A DNA stretch of 5,460 bases, from positions 1-5,460 of the forward strand of contig USGA01000063.1 in the NCBI GenBank assembly GCA_900554085.1. The letters run 5' to 3'. Position 1 is the stretch's first letter, and the number at the start of each line of letters is the position of its first letter. Under the pieces are notes generated by a model. It saw nothing but the letters and a program-made list of their open reading frames with translations, was not told where the DNA came from and ran no database searches. The position numbers and the translations under genes were made by a program. This document shows positions 1 to 5,460 of this stretch, piece after piece. Source of the DNA: an uncultured Clostridia bacterium. GTDB taxonomy: Bacteria; Bacillota; Clostridia; Christensenellales; CAG-917.

Positions 1-732
1 CTCGCTCCCGCGCCGCTCAGCGGAAGGGCGCCCAAGACGATGCCCGGGCTCAGGCAGGAGTTCGTCATCGTGCCGCGTCTCGAAACGCCTGCCGCGGCGA
101 CGGGCGACAGAGCGGAGGTATCCACCAACGCCGACTATCAGCCCAAGTCCCGCGACCTCAGCAAACTGCGTGCGCGCCGTATGCGCGGGCGCAATTTCGG
201 CGTGGGGTTGGTTATGGCGTTGGCTTCGGTGCTGGTGCTTTTGCCTTTCGTCTTTGCGGTGTGCGGCGTGAGCGTCGGTTTTCTTCCCTTCCGTTTCGTG
301 CCGCAGGAATACAACGTGCTGCAGGGGTGGATCGACGCGTTCAACGAAACCGCCTCGCTCGGGTGGACGGGCGAGCAGGTGGGCGCGATATGGGCGAATA
401 TGGTGCCCGAGATGTTGCTCACGGTGGGACTTGTCGCCGTGGTGATAAATCTCGTCAAAGCGGTGACGGGATTGTGTTTTGCGCTCCGTCCCAGACGTTA
501 TACGACGGGGGCCGTAATCTTTCTGCTTTCGGTGTGCGCGGTGTTCATCGCTGCACTCGTGGGAGCGGAAGACATAGGAGTTGCGCAGATTGATTTTATG
601 CAGGACTTCATTCACGGTTATGCTACGAGCGAATTCTTCACGTTTTTCGTGCTGGCGGGGATAAACCTCGTCGCCGCGCTTGCGTGTTCGCTCGTCACGC
701 CGCAGAGGACGGGTTATACCCGCGGGAAATAG
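1..732 (+). CDS. Unrecognised four-helix membrane protein, 5' end outside the window
   Basis: I do not recognise this family. The frame is open from base 1 to the TAG at 730-732, giving 243 visible residues. About 65 polar, Arg-rich residues come first. Four predicted membrane helices follow, near residues 67-90, 137-160, 169-187 and 212-232. A long outer loop (about 91-136) separates the first two, and an RPRR-containing inner loop lies between helices 2 and 3. The first in-frame ATG is at 40, but its purine-rich stretch (22-28) sits about 11 nt upstream, which is poor spacing. The residues before that ATG (P-x-P-L-S-x-x-A-P-K) resemble a segment of the next gene's tail (PVPIVAPK), so translation most likely starts upstream of the window. 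The downstream gene begins 17 nt later and has the same architecture, so the pair are probably diverged tandem paralogues. If the ATG at 40 is real, the protein is 230 residues. Confidence 0.7.
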   Translation, partial: LAPAPLSGRAPKTMPGLRQEFVIVPRLETPAAATGDRAEVSTNADYQPKSRDLSKLRARRMRGRNFGVGLVMALASVLVLLPFVFAVCGVSVGFLPFRFVPQEYNVLQGWIDAFNETASLGWTGEQVGAIWANMVPEMLLTVGLVAVVINLVKAVTGLCFALRPRRYTTGAVIFLLSVCAVFIAALVGAEDIGVAQIDFMQDFIHGYATSEFFTFFVLAGINLVAALACSLVTPQRTGYTRGK

Positions 733-739
733 AGACCGC

Positions 740-745
740 AGGAGG
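740..745 (+). promoter_or_regulatory. Strong ribosome binding site fixing the start at 750
   Basis: AGGAGG lies 4 nt before the ATG at 750. It decides against the longer in-frame start at 684, which would overlap the upstream gene by 49 nt and has no comparable site. Confidence 0.85.
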
Positions 746-749
746 CAAA

Positions 750-1622
750 ATGGCTAAGAAAGAAAGAGTCGAAACCACTTTCAATCCCGAAGTGAAAAGC
801 GAAGAGACGACGGCGCCCGCCGCCGAGGAACAGGAGCCGATGTACGAAAGCGAAGCGTACGGAAATCCTCGTCCCGACCAGGGCACACGAACCACCGTTA
901 TGAAGACGGTCGGTATCGGCGGCCCCGTGCCCATTGTCGCTCCCAAACACAACACAATACAACTGCAGCCCATCATCGTGCCTCTCGCCGTGGTGCCGTA
1001 TATGAGTCAGGACAGTTCCGTTCTGCGCACGGACGGCAAGACGGAAGCGTACGGAGAGGACGGATATTCTTCCGCCGTGGAGTTCGACGCCGCGCGTATG
1101 GAAGCCGAGAAGCGCACCGCGGTGCGTCGTCTTTCCTCTTCGTTCAGAGTGTTTTCCGTGGTGACGTTCTTCATTGCGGCGATTATTGCGGTGGGATTCA
1201 TTCTCGCCGCGTTCAGTCCCGTCGTGGGGGCGTTGGACTTTTCGGGTAACGACGTAATCGGCAACATAGAGCAAATGGTCGACGGCGGGAAACCCGAAGT
1301 TATGTCGCAGACGGTAACCAACATCATTGCCGCTTTCGGCGTGGCGCTTGCGATGCTTTGCTCCTTGCTCGGGATAATAATCGGCAAGTATGCGCGCAAG
1401 ACTATGGTCGTGTGCTCCGTATTGGCACTCGGCGCGTTTGCGGCGGAACTCATCGCGCAAGCCGTGAGGGGTACGTTCGCCCTTGCGTCGAGCGGCGCTC
1501 TCATTTTTATGGCGTCGCTTGCGGCGGTTATGCTCATAGTGTCCGCGGCGCTCGCAGCCGTGGCGGTCAGACGCGAGGAAGCCACCGAGGAAACCGTGTC
1601 CCGTGCGGCAAGCGAAATCTGA
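750..1622 (+). CDS. Unrecognised four-helix membrane protein with long acidic cytoplasmic tail
   Basis: This 290-residue protein belongs to no family I recognise. Residues 1-55 are hydrophilic and rich in Glu, Thr and Pro. Residues 57-84 form a Pro/Ile/Val-rich island (PVPIVAP, QPIIVP, AVVPY) that is too proline-rich and too short to be a membrane helix. A short sequence, EAYG, occurs twice (35-38 and 99-102). A charged stretch with several Arg/Lys (117-133) precedes four predicted helices near 134-157, 191-213, 217-239 and 247-273. The loop at 158-190 is probably outside, and the tail RREEATEE is probably inside. The basic inner loop GKYARK between helices 2 and 3 matches the position of RPRR in the upstream protein. 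Together with the shared APK...IVP tail segment, this supports tandem paralogy. The start at 750 is set by a strong ribosome binding site. A scaffold or sensor role is possible but only a guess. Confidence 0.85.
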   Translation: MAKKERVETTFNPEVKSEETTAPAAEEQEPMYESEAYGNPRPDQGTRTTVMKTVGIGGPVPIVAPKHNTIQLQPIIVPLAVVPYMSQDSSVLRTDGKTEAYGEDGYSSAVEFDAARMEAEKRTAVRRLSSSFRVFSVVTFFIAAIIAVGFILAAFSPVVGALDFSGNDVIGNIEQMVDGGKPEVMSQTVTNIIAAFGVALAMLCSLLGIIIGKYARKTMVVCSVLALGAFAAELIAQAVRGTFALASSGALIFMASLAAVMLIVSAALAAVAVRREEATEETVSRAASEI

Positions 1623-1652
1623 TTTAACGGCAATTTAAGTTTTCGGGATAGA

Positions 1653-2435
1653 ATGTCACTCAGAATAGCGTCGCTGGCAAGCGGCAGCAAAGGCAACGCA
1701 ACCCTCGTCCTTTCGGACACAACGGCGCTCCTCGTGGACGCGGGTGTTTCCTTTACGAGAATAAAGACGGAACTTTCCCGTTTCGGGCTCACTCCGTCCT
1801 CGCTCGACGGCGTCGTTATAACTCACGAGCATACCGACCACATCGCCGCGCTCCCGCTCCTCGGGAAATACGCGCCCGTGTATGCGCACCCTCGCACCGC
1901 CCGCGAAATCGCAATACGTCAGGGCGGCATAGCGGGGTATCGCGAACAGGAGTTTTACGAAGGCGGATTCACGGTCGGAGACATAGAGGTCATACCTTTC
2001 AGGATACCTCACGACGCCGCTTATCCCCTGGGCTATTCTTTCCGTCTCGCGTCCGGACAGCAGGTGAGTGTGGCGACGGATATGGGCAGGCCCACGGTCG
2101 GCGTCTTCAACAACATAAAGGAAAGCGAAATCGTCCTGCTCGAAGCCAACCACGACGTCGATATGCTGAAAAACGGTTCCTACCCCGAACGCCTCAAAAG
2201 GCGTATTCTCGGCGACAACGGACACCTCAGCAACGATATGACGGCTGTGTTTGCCGAGAGGCTCGTGGGGTCCGCGGTGCGCACTCTTATGCTCGGCCAC
2301 CTCAGCCAGAACAACAATCTCCCCGAACTTGCCCTGGGAACCGTGGCGGGCAAACTTCAGTGTCGGGGGTGCGACAACATCGCCGTTTGTGTGGCGGCTC
2401 AGGACTGCGCCAGCGATGTCTACGAGGTAAGATGA
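1653..2435 (+). CDS. walJ: WalJ/YycJ-type metallo-beta-lactamase-fold hydrolase
   Basis: This is a 260-residue soluble metallo-hydrolase of the WalJ (YycJ/VicX) family, whose usual length is about 260-270. It has the family N-terminus (LRIASLASGSKGN, 3-15), the metal-binding HxHxDH motif as HEHTDH (58-63), and H120. TDMGRP at 142-147 places D143 as the bridging aspartate. The family signature LLEANHDVDML follows at 162-172, then GHLSN (190-194) and a final metal-ligand histidine in GHLSQNNN (215-222). WalJ proteins are linked to coordination of cell-wall metabolism with replication and are proposed to be nucleases; the exact substrate is not established from sequence. The ATG at 1653 is the only plausible start: the in-frame stop at 1620-1622 lies just upstream and the N-terminus matches the family. 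The ribosome binding site is weak (GGGATAGA abutting the ATG). The 3' end overlaps the next gene by 4 nt (ATGA). No walR or walK is visible upstream. Confidence 0.95.
   Translation: MSLRIASLASGSKGNATLVLSDTTALLVDAGVSFTRIKTELSRFGLTPSSLDGVVITHEHTDHIAALPLLGKYAPVYAHPRTAREIAIRQGGIAGYREQEFYEGGFTVGDIEVIPFRIPHDAAYPLGYSFRLASGQQVSVATDMGRPTVGVFNNIKESEIVLLEANHDVDMLKNGSYPERLKRRILGDNGHLSNDMTAVFAERLVGSAVRTLMLGHLSQNNNLPELALGTVAGKLQCRGCDNIAVCVAAQDCASDVYEVR
2424..2427 (+). promoter_or_regulatory. Ribosome binding site inside walJ for the first CPBP gene
   Basis: GAGG lies 4 nt before the ATG at 2432, which is embedded in the walJ stop (ATGA). It supports this start over the longer frame from 2360, whose extra Arg/Cys-rich residues look like out-of-frame walJ. 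Confidence 0.7.
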
Positions 2436-3541
2436 GAAAAAATCTTTTTGCAGGCGAAGGCGGCAGCATTTATCTTTTTGCGCTGTGCGGCGCGTCCATA
2501 CTTTCCACGGCAATGTATTACATTCTCGCGGGGCGTACGGGTTCTTTCGGCGGAATGAGCGTGACCAACTGGGTTGCGTACGCGTTGACTCAGGTCGCTT
2601 TTGTTGCCGTGGTGTTGCTTTATTCCCGTTTCCGCAGGGTGGATCTGCTCGCGGTCGCCAAACTGCGTCCCACCAAAAGCGTGGGGCAGTATCTGTTGCT
2701 TGTGCCGATAGCGGTGGTCTGCATAGCGGCGTTTTTCCCTCTCTATATGCTGTTCGCCGCGTTTCTGGGCGTTATGGGTTATCCGATGGGCAATGCCGTG
2801 GCAATGCCGTCTTTTTCCAATCCCGGAGTGTTTGTGCTGGCAGTGGTGATTATGGCAATGTTGCCCGCAATAGGCGAAGAATTGCTTATGCGCGGCACGG
2901 TCGTGCCCGCTATGACCAGCAGGGGAATATGGTTCGGAGTGTTCATATCGGCGTTGCTGTTCGCCCTTATGCACAACAACCCGATGCAGACCGTCTACCA
3001 ATTCTGTTTCGGCGCGGTGCTGGCAATAGTGTTTATGTTGTCGCGCTCTGTCGTAACGTGTATGGTGCTTCATTTTCTCAGCAACTTTTTTACGCTGACG
3101 CTGACGGCGTACCTGCCGCAGGTGGACGAGATAATTCTGAATCTCGGCGCCTACAACTGGCTGACGGGTACCGTGAGTTTCGTTGCGGGCACCCTGCTTC
3201 TCGCGCTTTTGCTGTATTTTTATTACCGTGCGGGCAAACCGCGCAGGAACGATGACGGATATACCGTTTCCGACGCCGGAGTGGTGTTCGAGGAATATTC
3301 CCTTTACGCCTACGCGGACGAGCCGACGCCCAAAAAGAAAAAACCGAACGTTGTGGTCGACGCTTTCCGCTTTCTGGGTTCGTTGTTCACGAAACGCGGT
3401 TGGAGAGCGGTGGAGCGTGAACTCATCATCACCTGCGACATTCCTTACGTGGGCAAAACGCAACCTATGCTGGGCGTGTGGCTGGCGATAGGATTTTCCG
3501 CGGTGTACTGGGTGCTCGCGCTGCTGCAGGGGCTGTTATGA
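2432..3541 (+). CDS. CPBP-family intramembrane protease, first of a tandem pair
   Basis: This 369-residue polytopic membrane protein belongs to the CPBP (Abi/Rce1-like, CAAX protease) family of intramembrane glutamate endopeptidases. The conserved motifs are complete: EExxxR as E149 E150 LLM R154, FxxxH as F177 ALM H181, and HxxxN as H214 FLS N218. About eight helices span 12-265. A hydrophilic, presumably cytoplasmic stretch (266-346) with a KKKK cluster (301-304) follows, then one more helix (347-366). That C-terminal extension is longer than in a compact CPBP protein. The gene overlaps walJ and the next CPBP gene by 4 nt each, which implies translational coupling. The next gene is a paralogue, and the FxxxH regions are alike even at DNA level. 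Bacterial CPBP members act in prenyl-protein-like processing, peptide maturation, bacteriocin self-protection or membrane signalling; no substrate is indicated here. Confidence 0.93.
   Translation: MRKNLFAGEGGSIYLFALCGASILSTAMYYILAGRTGSFGGMSVTNWVAYALTQVAFVAVVLLYSRFRRVDLLAVAKLRPTKSVGQYLLLVPIAVVCIAAFFPLYMLFAAFLGVMGYPMGNAVAMPSFSNPGVFVLAVVIMAMLPAIGEELLMRGTVVPAMTSRGIWFGVFISALLFALMHNNPMQTVYQFCFGAVLAIVFMLSRSVVTCMVLHFLSNFFTLTLTAYLPQVDEIILNLGAYNWLTGTVSFVAGTLLLALLLYFYYRAGKPRRNDDGYTVSDAGVVFEEYSLYAYADEPTPKKKKPNVVVDAFRFLGSLFTKRGWRAVERELIITCDIPYVGKTQPMLGVWLAIGFSAVYWVLALLQGLL
3528..3532 (+). promoter_or_regulatory. Ribosome binding site for the second CPBP gene
   Basis: AGGGG lies 5 nt before the ATG at 3538, inside the end of the upstream CPBP gene. 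It favours the ATGA-overlap start over the in-frame start at 3478, which would add 20 residues lying inside the upstream gene. Confidence 0.65.
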
Positions 3542-4491
3542 AAGCGCGTTACGCAGGCGGAATATCTTACTTTCTCGTGGTAATCTGTCTGCTGTTGCTG
3601 CGCATATCCTTGCAGACTCCGCTTGCCGCGGACATTGCCGACGTCGACCTTTATTTCACCCTGATATGTCAGATTCTGTGCTTCGGCGTCGCGCCGATGT
3701 GCTTCTGGGCGTTGCTTTCGAGAGAGCAACGCTTTGCTTCAATCGGCACTTTATTCGCCGATTTTAACATTAAAAAATGCTCTTTGCGCAACTGGTTGCT
3801 CACTTTTGCAATCGCCGTTCCCGCCGTTGTAATAACTTACTCCGTGTCCACCGTGTGGTCGCAGGGGCTTTATATAATCGGCTATAATTTCCCCGAAAGC
3901 GAGGGCGTAACGCTGACGGTGCCGGCCCTGCTCGCCGACATTGCGCTGACTGCCGTGCTGCCCGCCGTGTTCGAGGAGTTCACCCACCGCGGGTTGGTGT
4001 TCGCAGGTTACCGCGACAAAGGCGAAGCCGTGGTTTTCGTGTCGGCGTTGCTGTTTGCGCTTATGCACCAGAACGTGCGGCAGGTAGGGTACACCTTCGT
4101 GCTCGGAGTGGTGCTTGCAATGGTCGTTTTCTACAGCGGTTCGATATTTCCCGCCGTGTTCCTGCATTTTTTCAACAACCTTATAAGCGTGTTTATGAGT
4201 TATTCCGATATGAATGCCGTCTTCGGATTTATGGAGGACGCGCGGGTGTGGTTGTGGACGGGTTCGCTGGGCAGGGGGATTGCGGCTGCGCTTTTCGTCG
4301 CGTCGGTGGCGGTGTGCGTGTTTGCACTGAACGCTATGAGGAAGCAAAAGGTGAAGGACGGTGTGCTCACGCCCAGATTCCCTTCTCCCGCCGCCGCGGA
4401 CGTTCTGCCGCTTTATAAGGACGTGCCGTTCCTCGTTGTCGCCGCATTGGGCGTGGCGTTGACGGTTTTTTCTCTCGTGTGGGGGTTGTGA
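3538..4491 (+). CDS. CPBP-family intramembrane protease, second of a tandem pair
   Basis: This is a 317-residue membrane protein of the CPBP intramembrane protease family. All catalytic motifs are present: E146 E147 FTH R151, F173 ALM H177 and H210 FFN N214. Predicted helices lie near 8-27, 40-60, 85-106, 127-144, 164-177, 184-199, 203-221, 244-266 and 296-315. A short polar linker (267-295) precedes the last helix. It is paralogous to the gene just upstream: VSALLFALMHQN corresponds to ISALLFALMHNN, and both have a D-[IV]-P motif just before the final helix. The cytoplasmic linker is about 50 residues shorter here and lacks the KKKK cluster. The residues around the glutamate pair also differ (VFEEFTHRG against IGEELLMRG), which would fit different substrates. 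It overlaps the upstream gene by 4 nt and rlmH by 1 nt. Confidence 0.93.
   Translation: MKARYAGGISYFLVVICLLLLRISLQTPLAADIADVDLYFTLICQILCFGVAPMCFWALLSREQRFASIGTLFADFNIKKCSLRNWLLTFAIAVPAVVITYSVSTVWSQGLYIIGYNFPESEGVTLTVPALLADIALTAVLPAVFEEFTHRGLVFAGYRDKGEAVVFVSALLFALMHQNVRQVGYTFVLGVVLAMVVFYSGSIFPAVFLHFFNNLISVFMSYSDMNAVFGFMEDARVWLWTGSLGRGIAAALFVASVAVCVFALNAMRKQKVKDGVLTPRFPSPAAADVLPLYKDVPFLVVAALGVALTVFSLVWGL
4481..4485 (+). promoter_or_regulatory. G-rich ribosome binding site for rlmH
   Basis: A GGGGG run lies 5 nt before the ATG at 4491. It supports the ATG in the TGATG junction over the in-frame GTG at 4479. The ATG gives the family-typical N-terminus MKVGIVAVGRLKEKY. Confidence 0.6.
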
Positions 4492-4949
4492 TGAAGGTCG
4501 GTATAGTTGCGGTGGGCAGGCTGAAGGAAAAATATTTTGCGGACGCGGTGGCGGAATACGCCAAACGTCTCGGTGCGTACTGCGAATTCAGGGTAACGGA
4601 AGTCGCTCCCGCTCCGCCCGCAAAGTCTCCGTCCGAACAGTCCGAGGAGGAAGGCAGGGCGCTCATCGGCAAGGCGCGCGGATACGTAATTGCGCTCGAC
4701 GGAGGCGGCAGAGAGGTGTCCAGCAAGGGGCTTGCCGACATAATCGCAGCCGAATGCGGGCGCGGTCAGTCCGAATTTTCTTTCCTGATAGGCGGCAGTC
4801 ACGGTTTGTCGCGGGAAGTGCTTGAGAGAGCCGACGTCGTGTTGTCTTTCGGCAAGCCGACGTATCCTCATCAACTTTTCAGGGTTATGCTGGCGGAGCA
4901 GATTTACCGCGCTTTCACCATAAACGCGGGCACTCCGTATCACAAGTAG
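4491..4949 (+). CDS. rlmH: 23S rRNA (pseudouridine-1915-N3)-methyltransferase RlmH
   Basis: This 152-residue protein is RlmH, a small SPOUT-class methyltransferase (family length about 155-160). It uses S-adenosylmethionine to methylate N3 of pseudouridine 1915 in helix 69 of 23S rRNA, acting on assembled 70S ribosomes as a homodimer. Visible signatures are the N-terminal MKVGIVAVGRLKEKY (1-15), YVIALDGGG (65-73), the knot glycine loop FLIGGSHGLS (98-107), LSFGKPTYPHQLFR (118-131), AEQIYRAF (135-142) and the diagnostic C-terminal YHK (150-152). The protein appears complete; the stretch at 40-53 is Pro/Ser-rich and slightly shorter than usual. Its start shares one base with the stop of the second CPBP gene (TGATG), so its translation is probably coupled to the protease gene. 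Confidence 0.97.
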   Translation: MKVGIVAVGRLKEKYFADAVAEYAKRLGAYCEFRVTEVAPAPPAKSPSEQSEEEGRALIGKARGYVIALDGGGREVSSKGLADIIAAECGRGQSEFSFLIGGSHGLSREVLERADVVLSFGKPTYPHQLFRVMLAEQIYRAFTINAGTPYHK

Positions 4950-4952
4950 GAG
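4948..4952 (+). promoter_or_regulatory. Ribosome binding site for tadA overlapping the rlmH stop
   Basis: AGGAG overlaps the rlmH TAG stop (4947-4949) and lies 4 nt before the ATG at 4957. Ribosomes terminating on rlmH would sit on it, consistent with coupled translation. Confidence 0.75.
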
Positions 4953-4956
4953 CATT

Positions 4957-5442
4957 ATGGCACGGGACAACGATTTTGTGTTTATGAGACGCGCGCTCGA
5001 AATCGCCGCGGAATGTGCAAAGGCGGACGAGGTCCCCGTCGGTTGCGTGGTGGTAAGGAACGGCGAAATAATAGCGGAGGGCGGCAACCGCAAGGAGCGG
5101 GAAAACAACGCCCTGCGCCACGCCGAAACCGTCGCGCTTGCCGCGGCGGCGGAAAAAACGGGCAACTGGTGGCTGGAGGACTGCGACGTGTACGTCACGC
5201 TCGAGCCCTGTCCGATGTGCGCGGGAGCAATGATACTTTCCCGCGTTCGCAAAGTGTATTTCGGCACCTACGACGAAAAGAGCGGCGCGGCGGGCAGCAG
5301 GATAAATCTTTTCGAAAAAGGGCTGTTCAACCACGACGTGGAGGTCGAGGGCGGAGTGTTGCGCGAGGAGTGCGGCGCGTGTCTGACGGAGTTCTTTGCG
5401 GAAAAACGACGCGCGGCCAAAGAAAAGAAAAACCGCGACTGA
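4957..5442 (+). CDS. tadA: tRNA adenosine-34 deaminase TadA
   Basis: This 161-residue zinc-dependent deaminase of the cytidine/deoxycytidylate deaminase fold converts adenosine 34 to inosine in the anticodon of tRNA-Arg(ACG). The zinc and catalytic motifs are H55-A-E57, where E57 is the proton-shuttling glutamate, and P84-C85-P-M-C88-AGAM. TadA-like features downstream include SRVRKVYFG (95-103), a GAAGS element (110-114), N125-H126 and a Glu-Glu-Cys before the last helix (GVLREECGACL, 133-143). A Lys/Arg-rich tail (149-160) is typical of tRNA-binding TadA. The residues before HAE are ENNALR rather than the DPTA of the E. coli enzyme, a position that varies in Bacillota. These points favour TadA over guanine or cytosine deaminases of the same fold. 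The gene follows rlmH by 7 nt. Only 18 nt remain after the stop, with no visible terminator. Confidence 0.94.
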   Translation: MARDNDFVFMRRALEIAAECAKADEVPVGCVVVRNGEIIAEGGNRKERENNALRHAETVALAAAAEKTGNWWLEDCDVYVTLEPCPMCAGAMILSRVRKVYFGTYDEKSGAAGSRINLFEKGLFNHDVEVEGGVLREECGACLTEFFAEKRRAAKEKKNRD

Positions 5443-5460
5443 CAAAGCGGCGTACCTTAC

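Noticed and set aside
1620..1652. Possible promoter or terminator between the second four-helix gene and walJ
   Set aside because: The 30-nt gap is AT-richer than its surroundings and holds TTAA twice, but the implied stem is only 4 bp. No convincing -35/-10 pair or U-tract hairpin is present.
714..1792. Minus-strand open frames opposite the second four-helix gene (714-1460 and 1007-1792)
   Set aside because: They overlap each other and a + strand gene that has a strong ribosome binding site. One is His/Arg-rich and the other Ala/Ser/Thr low-complexity, with no recognisable domain.
2360..2431. Longer start for the first CPBP gene
   Set aside because: The extra 24 codons lie inside walJ and give an Arg/Cys/Gly-rich run. 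The ATG at 2432 has GAGG upstream and forms an ATGA junction.
2485..3255. 256-codon + strand open frame inside the first CPBP gene
   Set aside because: The product is Arg/Gly-rich without helices or motifs, and the alternative frame carries all catalytic CPBP motifs.
2420..3463. Long open frame on the minus strand opposite the first CPBP gene
   Set aside because: Its product is extremely His/Arg/Gln-rich with no domain-like pattern, typical of the complement of a GC-rich membrane-protein gene. The + strand gene has clear family motifs.
4413..5267. Minus-strand open frame across rlmH and tadA
   Set aside because: It spans two well-supported + strand genes and has no family resemblance; it is a by-product of GC-rich coding.
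4957..5442. Guanine or cytosine deaminase rather than TadA
   Set aside because: The GAAGS element, the NH pair, the EEC before the last helix, the basic tail and the rlmH neighbour all fit TadA better.
5443..5460. Start of an RNA gene after tadA (SRP RNA and dnaX often follow tadA in Bacillota)
   Set aside because: Only 18 nt are visible, with no recognisable RNA or promoter element, so no call is supportable.

Overview
The window looks like chromosomal DNA of a Gram-positive-type (Bacillota/Clostridia-like) bacterium. The evidence is a walJ (yycJ) gene placed close to rlmH, tadA directly after rlmH, purine-rich AGGAGG-type ribosome binding sites, and a chain of stop/start overlaps. GC content is high for that group (high fifties percent, estimated by eye), and ATA and AGG codons are freely used. 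TGA acts as an ordinary stop. This pattern fits an uncultured anaerobic gut-type Clostridia lineage, but the assignment is inference. No mobile element, CRISPR array, tRNA or rRNA is visible, and almost every base is coding, all on the + strand.

Layout. Bases 1-1622 hold two consecutive genes for unrecognised membrane proteins with the same plan: a long, probably disordered cytoplasmic N-terminal tail followed by four membrane helices. The first is cut by the left edge of the window. They appear to be diverged tandem paralogues. Bases 1653-5442 hold a tightly packed five-gene set: walJ (metallo-beta-lactamase-fold hydrolase), two tandem CPBP-family intramembrane proteases, rlmH (23S rRNA pseudouridine-1915 N3-methyltransferase) and tadA (tRNA adenosine-34 deaminase). 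Three of the four junctions are stop/start overlaps (4, 4 and 1 nt). The fourth is a 7-nt gap whose Shine-Dalgarno sequence overlaps the upstream stop codon. This strongly suggests one transcript with translational coupling.

How the genes may work together. WalJ belongs to the cell-wall/DNA-replication coordination neighbourhood of Bacillota, while RlmH and TadA modify the decoding and translation machinery. In many Bacillota the slot between walJ and rlmH is occupied by htrA, a membrane-anchored surface quality-control protease. Here that slot holds two intramembrane proteases with complete catalytic motifs, which is the most notable point of the window. The two four-helix proteins upstream share a Pro/Ile/Val-rich segment in their tails, which may be a docking motif. 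No function can be assigned to them from sequence alone.

Non-coding space is minimal: 17 nt at 733-749, 30 nt at 1623-1652, 7 nt at 4950-4956 and 18 nt at 5443-5460. None shows a convincing promoter or terminator.
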